A stretch of 64,000 nucleotides of DNA from Pseudorhodobacter sp. E13 (GTDB lineage Bacteria > Pseudomonadota > Alphaproteobacteria > Rhodobacterales > Rhodobacteraceae), in the NCBI RefSeq assembly GCF_003991405.1, contig NZ_RPEN01000158.1:310001-374000 (forward strand), given 5' to 3'. A model generated the notes under the pieces. That model had not been told where the DNA came from. It ran no database searches and saw nothing but the letters and a program-made list of their open reading frames with translations. Made by a program: the position numbers and the translations under genes. This document shows, one piece after another, positions 57,533 through 64,000 of this stretch; position 1 is the stretch's first letter, and every line of letters starts with the position of its first letter.

Positions 57533-59043
57533 AGCAGCAGGTCCACGCCTGCGGCACGCGCGAGGCTGCCATTGCGGATCAGCGCGGTTGCGGCCTGAAT
57601 ATCCGGGGCGAGGTAGCGATCTTCGGCCAAAGCGGGTGACACCGCGCGCAGGGTTTCCATTGCCGCTCGCAGCGGGGCCGAGGTTTCCAGCGGCGCGCGA
57701 AAGCCGATGCCTTGGGCCGCGCACAGCGCCTCTACCCCCAGAATGACTGACAGATTGGCATTCATCCGCCCCAGACGCCGCGCGCCATGGGCGGCCATGG
57801 AAACGTGATCCTCTTGGTTGGCAGAGGTGGGCGTGCTGTCGGTGGAACAAGGGTTGGCAAGGTGTTTATTCTCGCTCATCAAAGCCGCTGTCGTCACTTC
57901 AGCGATCATGAAGCCAGAGTTCAGCCCCGGCGCAGGTGTCAGGAAAGGCGGCAGATCATGGCTTAAGGTCGGGTCCACCATCAAGGCCACGCGGCGCTGT
58001 GCGATGGCGCCGATCTCGGCCAGCGCCAGCGCGATGATATCTGCTGCAAAAGCAACGGGTTCGGCGTGAAAGTTCCCACCGGAAATGATGCCCGCAGAGA
58101 CCACCAGCGGGTTATCGGTGACGGCATTCGCCTCGGTTTCCAAGGTGGTCGCGGCAAAGCGCAGCAGGTCCACCGCCGCCCCCACCACCTGCGGCACGCA
58201 GCGGATGCAATAGGGGTCTTGCACGCGGGTATCGCCCTCACGGTGGCTTTCGCGGATGACGGAACCATCCATCACGCCCCGCAGCGCCGCCGCCACGTCG
58301 ATCTGGCCGCGATGGCCGCGCAAGCTGTGAATGTCGGGCTGCAAGGGCGCGGTGGAGCCCATGATCGCATCGGTCGACATCGCCGCCGTCACCAGCGAGG
58401 CGCGGGCATTGCGCCAGCCTTCAAACAGCCCCACCAGCGCCAGCGCGGTGGAAAACTGCGTGCCGTTGATCAGGCCCAACCCCTCTTTCGGGCCAAGGGT
58501 CAGCGGCATCAGCCCCGCCGCCGCAAGCGCCTTGTCGCTGGGCATGCGCTGGCCTTGATACATCGCCTCCCCCGCGCCGATCATGGTGGCCGTCATATGT
58601 GCCAAAGGTGCCAGATCACCCGAGGCCCCGACAGAGCCTTGCGCGGGCACAACCGGGATGACGCCCTGCGCCAGCAGCGCCTCGATCTGTTCGATCACTG
58701 CCCATCGCACGCCCGAGGCCCCCCGCCCCAGCGACAGCAGTTTCAGCGCCATCATCAGCCGCGTCGTGGCTTCGTCCAGCGCCTCGCCCACGCCACAGCA
58801 ATGCGACAGGATCAGGTTGCGCTGCAAGGTCGCGGTATCCTTGGCGGCGATCTTGACGCTGGCGAGTTTGCCAAAGCCTGTGTTGACGCCGTAAACCGCC
58901 TCTGTCCCGGCGGCGGCGGTGGCGACTTGTGCGGCTGCCGCCTCTACCCCTGCGCGGGCGCTTGGGTCCAGCGTCGCGGCCCCGGCCTCACGCCACAGGG
59001 CCTCCAGTTGTGCCAATGTGGTGGCCCCCGGTGTCAGTTGCAT
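57529..59043 (-). CDS. hutH: Histidine ammonia-lyase
   Basis: 504 aa from ATG 59043, which overlaps the hutI stop by 10 bases. The MIO prosthetic-group tripeptide Ala140-Ser141-Gly142 is in [12 protein letters not shown]. Other conserved stretches are [47 protein letters not shown] and [18 protein letters not shown]. It deaminates histidine to urocanate, the first step of the Hut pathway. Confidence 0.96.
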   Translation of the reverse strand: MQLTPGATTLAQLEALWREAGAATLDPSARAGVEAAAAQVATAAAGTEAVYGVNTGFGKLASVKIAAKDTATLQRNLILSHCCGVGEALDEATTRLMMALKLLSLGRGASGVRWAVIEQIEALLAQGVIPVVPAQGSVGASGDLAPLAHMTATMIGAGEAMYQGQRMPSDKALAAAGLMPLTLGPKEGLGLINGTQFSTALALVGLFEGWRNARASLVTAAMSTDAIMGSTAPLQPDIHSLRGHRGQIDVAAALRGVMDGSVIRESHREGDTRVQDPYCIRCVPQVVGAAVDLLRFAATTLETEANAVTDNPLVVSAGIISGGNFHAEPVAFAADIIALALAEIGAIAQRRVALMVDPTLSHDLPPFLTPAPGLNSGFMIAEVTTAALMSENKHLANPCSTDSTPTSANQEDHVSMAAHGARRLGRMNANLSVILGVEALCAAQGIGFRAPLETSAPLRAAMETLRAVSPALAEDRYLAPDIQAATALIRNGSLARAAGVDLLL

Positions 59044-60233
59044 GTCACGCCTCCGAAAATCCGTTGATGCAGCGGGTTGAAGCCAAAGCGATAGGCAAGT
59101 TCCGCCGGTGTTTCGACATTCCAGACGCTCAGATCGGCGCGCATTCCCGGCGCGATGATCCCGGTATCGCGCAGGCCCAAGGCGCGGGCCGCATGGGCGG
59201 TGACGCCGCGCAGCGCCTCCTCTGGCGTCAGGCGGAACAGGGTGCAGCCCATGTTCATCGCCAGCAAAAGGGAAGTCAGCGGCGAGGAACCGGGGTTGCA
59301 ATCGGTGGCCAGCGCCATCGGCACGCCATGGGCGCGAAAGGCCGCAACCGGGGGCAGTTGGGTTTCCCGGATGGCATAAAACGCACCCGGCAACAGCACC
59401 GCAACGCTGCCACTTGCGGCCAGCAGCTTTGCATCCGCCTCACTCGCGTATTCGACATGATCCACCGACAGCGCGCCATAGCGTGCCGCAAGCGCCGTGC
59501 CGCCGATATGGGACAGCTGTTCGGCATGCAGTTTGACCGGCAAACCAAGCTCACACGCCACATCAAAGACGCGCGCTATCTGCCTGGTATCAAACGCTAT
59601 TCCTTCGCAGAACCCATCCACCGCATCAACCAGCCCTTCGGCATGGGCCGCGCGCAAGGCAGGGATGCAAACCGTATCAATATAGTCATCCGCCATGGCC
59701 CCTGCGGGCACCGCATGTGCCCCCAGAAACGAGGTGCAGATACGCACGGGCCGCAGCGTCCCCAAGCGGCGGGCCACGCGCAGCATCCGCAATTCGGTGT
59801 CGATATCCAACCCATAGCCGGATTTCACCTCCACACAGGACACGCCTTCGGCCAACAGCGCATCCAGCCGCGGCAGCGCCTGCGCGATCAGTGCCGCCTC
59901 ATCCGCCGCCCGCGTCGCCGCCACGGTCGACACGATGCCCCCGCCGGCCCGCGCAATTTCCTCATAGCTGGCACCTTCCAGCCGCATCTCAAACTCGCGC
60001 GCGCGGTGGCCGCCGTGGACGATATGGGTATGACAATCAAGGAACGCCGGGGTCAGCAAGCGCCCCTCAAGGTCGTGGCGGGGCCAAGCACGATAGTCGC
60101 TTGGCAACTCGCTTTCCGGCCCGACCCAAGCGATGCGCCCTGCGCGCAAAGCCACAGCCCCGCGCGGCTGATGCGCGCCCGCCGTGCCTGCCACCATACC
60201 GCCGCAGATCACCTGCTCTTGCCCCAAATCCAT
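59034..60233 (-). CDS. hutI: Imidazolonepropionase
   Basis: 399 aa from ATG 60233 (GGGGGA upstream). It is an amidohydrolase-fold enzyme with metal ligands in [51 protein letters not shown] and [25 protein letters not shown] (Asp). It hydrolyses imidazolone propionate to N-formimino-L-glutamate. It is first in the hutI-hutH-hutU operon, divergent from hutF, with the operator in between. Confidence 0.95.
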   Translation of the reverse strand: MDLGQEQVICGGMVAGTAGAHQPRGAVALRAGRIAWVGPESELPSDYRAWPRHDLEGRLLTPAFLDCHTHIVHGGHRAREFEMRLEGASYEEIARAGGGIVSTVAATRAADEAALIAQALPRLDALLAEGVSCVEVKSGYGLDIDTELRMLRVARRLGTLRPVRICTSFLGAHAVPAGAMADDYIDTVCIPALRAAHAEGLVDAVDGFCEGIAFDTRQIARVFDVACELGLPVKLHAEQLSHIGGTALAARYGALSVDHVEYASEADAKLLAASGSVAVLLPGAFYAIRETQLPPVAAFRAHGVPMALATDCNPGSSPLTSLLLAMNMGCTLFRLTPEEALRGVTAHAARALGLRDTGIIAPGMRADLSVWNVETPAELAYRFGFNPLHQRIFGGVTCN

Positions 60234-60261
60234 CTTGATTCCCCCATGTCTTGGCGCTATT

Positions 60262-60273
60262 ATGTGCATACAT
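60262..60273. promoter_or_regulatory. Candidate HutC operator between hutI and hutF
   Basis: ATGTGCATACAT (60262-60273) has TGT and ACA arms around four bases, the pattern of GntR/HutC-type sites. It is 29 bases from the hutI start and 46 from hutF, so one dimer could repress both directions. hutC lies in the hutF operon; urocanate is the inducer of HutC in characterised species. Confidence 0.6.
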
Positions 60274-60318
60274 ATTAATCCTGTCAATCAGGCAGCGAAA
60301 CATCAAAGGGCGGATGCG

Positions 60319-61677
60319 ATGACGGTGATCTGGGCGGAACAGGCGCTTTTGGCCGATGGCTGGGCACAGAATGTGGCCATCACCCTTGCGGGCGACCGCA
60401 TCGCCGCGATCACGCCGGGGGCGGCCCCGCAAGGTCAGCGCGTCGGCGTTTTGCTGCCCGCGCCCAGCAACCTGCATTCACACGCCTTTCAGCGCGCCAT
60501 GGCGGGGCTGACAGAGCGGCGCGGCCCCGACCCGCGCGACAGTTTCTGGACCTGGCGGCAGTTGATGTATCGCTTTCTGGACCGCCTGACGCCTGATGAC
60601 GTGCAGGCCATCGCCGCTTTCGTGCAAATGGAAATGGCCGAGGCAGGCTTTGCTGCGGTGGCCGAGTTTCACTATCTGCATCACGCCCCCGGCGGGCAGG
60701 CCTATGCCAATGCGGCGGAACTGTCGGCGCGGGTGGCGGCGGCGGCGGCACATAGCGGGTTGGGACTGACCTTGCTGCCGGTGCTCTATCAATTCGGCGG
60801 CTGCGATGGCCGCAGCCTTGGCCCCGGCCAGAATCGCTTTGGCAACACACCCGACAGTTTCGCCACGCTGATGGATGGGGCCGCGGCTGCACTGGCCCCC
60901 TTGCCCGCCGATACGGTGCTGGGCGTGGCCCCGCATTCCCTGCGCGCCGTCTCGGTGGACGGGTTGGCCTTTGCCGCCGCCCTGCGCCCCGAGGCCCCGA
61001 TTCACATGCATCTGGCCGAACAAACCGCCGAGGTAGAAGAGGTTCTGACCCATCGCGGCGCGCGGCCCACCGAATGGCTGCTGACCAATGCGCAGGTGGA
61101 TGCCCGCTGGTGCCTGATCCATTGCACCCAGATGGAACCGCATGAAACCAAAGGCTTGGCGGAAACGGGTGCGGTGGCGGGGCTGTGCCCGATCACCGAA
61201 TCCTCGCTTGGCGATGGCATCTTCGACGGGGTCCGCTATGCCAGCCATGGCGGGCGCTGGGGCATCGGCTCTGACAGCAATATCCGCATCAGCCTGTCCG
61301 AGGAGTTGCGCACGCTGGACTATAGCCAACGCTTGCGCGACCGCTCACGCGCGGCACTGGCCACCGAGCAGAAATCCACCGGCCGGGTGCTGTTCGAAGG
61401 TGCCGCACGGGGGGGGGCGCAGGCCGCCGGACGCGATGCAGGGGCCATTGCGGTGGGCAAACTGGCCGATCTGGTGGCGCTGGATGCCTCTGGCCCCGAT
61501 ATGGCCGGACATCGTGGCGATACCTTGCTGGACGCCTATGTTTTCGCAGGCGATGACCGCATGGTGAAAGAGCTTTGGTCTGCCGGGCGTCATCTGGTAT
61601 CAGGGGGGCGGCACCGCGCGCATGACGCGATCACCAGCGCCTATCTGACCACCGTGACCAAACTCAGGGACCTATGA
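60319..61677 (+). CDS. hutF: Formimidoylglutamate deiminase
   Basis: 452 aa from ATG 60319. It is an amidohydrolase with metal and catalytic sites in LLPAPSNLHSHAFQRAMAGL, HMHLAEQTAEVEE, WCLIHCTQME and WGIGSDSNIRISLSEELRTLDYSQRLRDRSR. HutF converts formimino-glutamate to formyl-glutamate plus ammonia. Its presence shows the five-step Hut route, which then needs HutG, not seen in this window. The stop overlaps the hutC start. Confidence 0.95.
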   Translation: MTVIWAEQALLADGWAQNVAITLAGDRIAAITPGAAPQGQRVGVLLPAPSNLHSHAFQRAMAGLTERRGPDPRDSFWTWRQLMYRFLDRLTPDDVQAIAAFVQMEMAEAGFAAVAEFHYLHHAPGGQAYANAAELSARVAAAAAHSGLGLTLLPVLYQFGGCDGRSLGPGQNRFGNTPDSFATLMDGAAAALAPLPADTVLGVAPHSLRAVSVDGLAFAAALRPEAPIHMHLAEQTAEVEEVLTHRGARPTEWLLTNAQVDARWCLIHCTQMEPHETKGLAETGAVAGLCPITESSLGDGIFDGVRYASHGGRWGIGSDSNIRISLSEELRTLDYSQRLRDRSRAALATEQKSTGRVLFEGAARGGAQAAGRDAGAIAVGKLADLVALDASGPDMAGHRGDTLLDAYVFAGDDRMVKELWSAGRHLVSGGRHRAHDAITSAYLTTVTKLRDL

Positions 61678-62366
61678 CCGCGATCACATGGCAATCCGTT
61701 CAGGCCGAGGCGCTGCGCCGCATCCGCAGCCGGGAATGGCCCCCCGGCGGCCAAATCCCGCATGAGGCTGATCTGGCCGAGGAACTGGGCTGCGCCCGCG
61801 CCACCGTGAACCGCGCGCTGCGCGATCTGGCCGAGGCCGGGCTGCTGGAACGCCGCCGCAAGGCTGGCACCCGCGTGCCGCTGAACCCGGTGCGCAAGGC
61901 CACGCTGGATATTCCGATCATCCGGCAAGATGTGGAAGGCCGTGGGCAGGCCTATGGCTATCGGCTGATCCTGCGCGACACCACGCTGCCCCCGCCCGAA
62001 ATCCGCAGCTTGCTGAAGCTGAAACCGAAACAGACCCTGATCCACATCCTTGCCCTGCATCTGGCCGAAGCCATGCCCTTTTGCCTGGAAGATCGCTGGG
62101 TCAACCCAGACGCCGTGCCCGAATTTGCCGATGCAGACCTGTCGGCCATCAGCGCCAATGAATGGCTGGTGCAAAACGCCGCCTTTTCCGCTGGTGATTT
62201 TGCCTTTGGCGCCAGCGCCGCCACGGCCGAGGCCGCAACTCACTTAAACTGCCCCTCCGGCGCGCCGCTCTTCACGGTCGAGCGCACCACCTGGGCCGCC
62301 GCCCTGCCGATCACCGCCGTCTGCTTGTCTTACGCCCCCGGCTACAAGATGCGTGCCGAAATCTGA
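61674..62366 (+). CDS. hutC: Histidine utilization repressor, GntR/HutC family
   Basis: 230 aa. The winged HTH is ITWQSVQAEALRRIRSREWPPGGQIPHEADLAEELGCARATVNRALRDLAEAGLLERRRKAGTRV. The UTRA effector domain follows (DIPIIRQDVEGRGQAYGYRLILRDT, THLNCPSGAPLFTVERTTWAAALPITAV). HutC normally represses hut genes until urocanate binds. It is coupled to hutF (ATGA) and so is probably autoregulated through the 60262 operator. Confidence 0.95.
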   Translation: MTAITWQSVQAEALRRIRSREWPPGGQIPHEADLAEELGCARATVNRALRDLAEAGLLERRRKAGTRVPLNPVRKATLDIPIIRQDVEGRGQAYGYRLILRDTTLPPPEIRSLLKLKPKQTLIHILALHLAEAMPFCLEDRWVNPDAVPEFADADLSAISANEWLVQNAAFSAGDFAFGASAATAEAATHLNCPSGAPLFTVERTTWAAALPITAVCLSYAPGYKMRAEI

Positions 62367-62429
62367 CGCGCGCCCGTTTCATCTTGGCAAAAATACCTGC
62401 GCCGCAGGCCTATTTTCCGCAGGAAAATT

Positions 62430-63287
62430 CTAACCCGTCGCACCATAGCCCTGCCGCAAGGCCGCGCGCAAAGCCTCAGCCACATCGCCCTTGGCCTGCC
62501 CGCTATCATAAAGACAAATGTAGGACACACCCAGATCCGGCAGGCCTGCATTGGCGTCCAGCGCCACGCAGCCTTGGGCCACTTGCCCCTCAATCCGGGC
62601 CGATACGCCCAAGCCCGCGGCAACCGTTGCCTCCACCACTGTCTCACTGTCACCGTCAAAGGCGTTTTCCCATGGGATACCCGCCGCGTCCAGCGCGGCA
62701 TGGGCCACCGGGCGGAAGAAACAGGTTTCCTTGAAGGCCAGCCGCAAAGGCCGCAAGGCCGCCGCCCCCTGATCGGGCGAGCCGATCCAGACCAGACGCC
62801 GCTTGGACAGCACTTCGGCCCCTTCGGGCGGCGGAAATTCGGTGGTCAGGATCATGTCAAACGCGCCGGCCTGAAACCCCTCTTTCAAGGTCTTGCTGTA
62901 AGAGGACACCAGATTGATCCGCATTTTCGGGTAGCCGATCGACAGATCGCGCAAAATCGCCGGCATCTGGGGTGAGATGATGTCATAAGGCACGCCCAAC
63001 CGCAGTTCGGCATCAAAGCTTTGCGGCGCAAGCTGCATCAGCAATTCGTCATTCAGCGTCAAGATGCGCCGCGCATAGGAAATTAGCTTCTCCCCCTCGC
63101 TGGAGGGCGTCATTTTCCGCGCCGCCCGGTGAAAAAGCTGCACCCCCAGCGCCTCCTCCAGCCGCCGCACCTGCATCGACACCGCCGATTGCGTGAGGTT
63201 GAGCACACCCGCCGCGCGGGTCACGCCGCCGGTATCGGCCACCGCAATCACCGCGCGCAGGGCGTTGGTATCCAGATTTCGCGACAT
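62430..63287 (-). CDS. LysR family transcriptional regulator
   Basis: 285 aa from ATG 63287 (MSRNLDTNALRAVIAVADTGGVTRAAGVLNLTQSAVSMQVRRLEEALG). The C-terminal binding domain is LGVPYDIISPQMPAILRDLSIGYPKMRINLVSSYSKTLKEGFQ. The ALRAVIAVADTGGVTRAA type is a common Rhodobacteraceae LysR next to a divergent DUF1127 gene, as here. Target and ligand unknown. It is convergent with hutC. Confidence 0.88.
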   Translation of the reverse strand: MSRNLDTNALRAVIAVADTGGVTRAAGVLNLTQSAVSMQVRRLEEALGVQLFHRAARKMTPSSEGEKLISYARRILTLNDELLMQLAPQSFDAELRLGVPYDIISPQMPAILRDLSIGYPKMRINLVSSYSKTLKEGFQAGAFDMILTTEFPPPEGAEVLSKRRLVWIGSPDQGAAALRPLRLAFKETCFFRPVAHAALDAAGIPWENAFDGDSETVVEATVAAGLGVSARIEGQVAQGCVALDANAGLPDLGVSYICLYDSGQAKGDVAEALRAALRQGYGATG

Positions 63288-63402
63288 ATCAATTTCCGTG
63301 CGCTTAAGGCCAACAATCATTCATTTCCATGATGATGCACTGACTGCCATAAATCAATAACAAGAATGAATATGGCGCAATGCAACACGAAAGGAAATGC
63401 AA

Positions 63403-63627
63403 ATGCTGACCACCTCCGCCAAGACCTGCACAGTGCCCCCCATGCCCCAACCGGGTTTTCTGCCCCGGTTGCGGGCGCTGTTTGCCCTGCGCCGTGAACG
63501 CCGCGCCTTGGCGAAACTGCCCGGTGAGCGGTTGCGCGATATCGGTCTGACAGCGCAACAGGCACAGGCCGAAAGCCAGCGCCGGTTGTGGGATGTGCCG
63601 CCGCATTGGACGCGCCTGCGGCGATAG
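63403..63627 (+). CDS. DUF1127 domain small protein
   Basis: 74 aa from ATG 63403 (AAGGA six bases upstream); the ATG at 63397 lies too close to that site. The DUF1127 core is visible: RRERRALAKLPGERLRDIGLTAQQAQAESQRRLWDVP, an Arg-rich helix pair. Small DUF1127 proteins bind RNA or act in RNA turnover and stress in Rhodobacter and Agrobacterium. Divergent from the LysR gene. Confidence 0.85.
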   Translation: MLTTSAKTCTVPPMPQPGFLPRLRALFALRRERRALAKLPGERLRDIGLTAQQAQAESQRRLWDVPPHWTRLRR

Positions 63628-63773
63628 CAACGGTTTTCCGGCGCTTGCCCTGCGGTTTTGGGGAAAATAAGTGACAGAAATACTTGATATCTATCCCACG
63701 TTTCCCAATATTCTGTGTTAAGCGGGTGTTGCAGAACGGCGATCCCGCAAAAAGAGTTCAACCGGAGGCTTAA

Positions 63774-64000
63774 ATGGCTGAATATCAAACTATCAATTCG
63801 GTCGGCGCAGGCACCCGCACCGCGCAGATCGATGCTGGCCTTCGGGCCCATATGAACAAGGTCTACGGGCTGATGTCGATCGGCATGTTGCTGACGGGGG
63901 CCGCCGCTTGGGCGATTTCCGGGCTGGCTGTGACGACAGACCCCGCGCTGGCAACGGTGCAGATGGGCAATGGCATGATGCTGACCAGCCTTGGTCAGGC
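63774..64000 (+). CDS. Bax inhibitor-1 (YccA/YbhL) family protein, 5' part only
   Basis: The first ~75 residues are present, with CGGAGG upstream of ATG 63774; the gene runs off the right edge. RTAQIDAGLRAHMNKVYGLMSIGMLLTGAAAWAIS is the conserved BI-1 opening with its first membrane helix. Members are seven-helix inner-membrane proteins, some of which act as calcium leak channels or interact with FtsH. Confidence 0.88.
   Translation, partial: MAEYQTINSVGAGTRTAQIDAGLRAHMNKVYGLMSIGMLLTGAAAWAISGLAVTTDPALATVQMGNGMMLTSLGQ

Overview
This is a GC-rich chromosomal window typical of the Rhodobacteraceae (Alphaproteobacteria, Rhodobacter/Roseobacter group). The evidence is the gene content: a PhyR/NepR/EcfG general stress response module, Entner-Doudoroff genes, DUF6778 and DUF2852 proteins, a Bpt-type aminoacyl transferase and TakP-like TRAP transport. 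I saw no rRNA, insertion sequence, prophage or CRISPR array, and one tRNA gene (Val, anticodon CAC). Almost all genes look intact. The first (Na/Pi cotransporter) and last (Bax inhibitor-1 family) are cut by the window edges.

Layout. 1-13.5 kb is housekeeping and accessory metabolism: Na/Pi cotransporter and LysR regulator, a dimethylglycine/sarcosine dehydrogenase-like enzyme, an unknown glycosyltransferase-like protein, DDAH, phosphoglycolate phosphatase and ribulose-phosphate epimerase, a secreted TPR-CHAT protein, a PIN-domain protein, an RlmI-type methyltransferase and a DUF6778 lipoprotein. At 13.8-18.7 kb edd and eda are separated by an oppositely oriented pair: a surface-lipoprotein-assembly-modifier (Slam)-like outer-membrane protein and a candidate client lipoprotein. 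edd and eda each have a near-identical LacI-type palindrome upstream. 18.7-33 kb holds glnE, bpt, an FMN-binding glutamate synthase-family protein, tRNA-Val, an HU-like protein, lon and yajC-secD-secF. 33-40.2 kb holds a large pentapeptide-repeat membrane protein, a hairpin-rich intergenic region, serS, a desaturase, a lytic transglycosylase, ssb and two Fe-S assembly factors.

40.2-50.8 kb is a general-stress-response island. phyR diverges from nepR-ecfG-histidine kinase-phospholipase D-like gene, and candidate EcfG promoters (GGAAC, 16-17 bp, CGTT) precede phyR, nepR, dps, a four-gene envelope cassette, a DUF1328 gene and a csbD-like gene. The phyR/nepR promoters are read from the two strands of one perfect 15-bp inverted repeat.

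50.9-64 kb holds another lytic transglycosylase, an alpha-keto-acid-type TRAP transporter, a flavin reductase-like protein, the histidine utilisation genes (hutI-hutH-hutU divergent from hutF-hutC, with a GntR-like operator between), a LysR regulator, a DUF1127 protein and the start of a BI-1 protein. hutG is not in the window; a 31-codon ORF sits between hutH and hutU. The loci I find most worth a second look are the Slam/lipoprotein pair, the palindromic double EcfG promoter with its local regulon, the hut mini-ORF, the periplasmic TPR-CHAT protein and the structured region upstream of serS.
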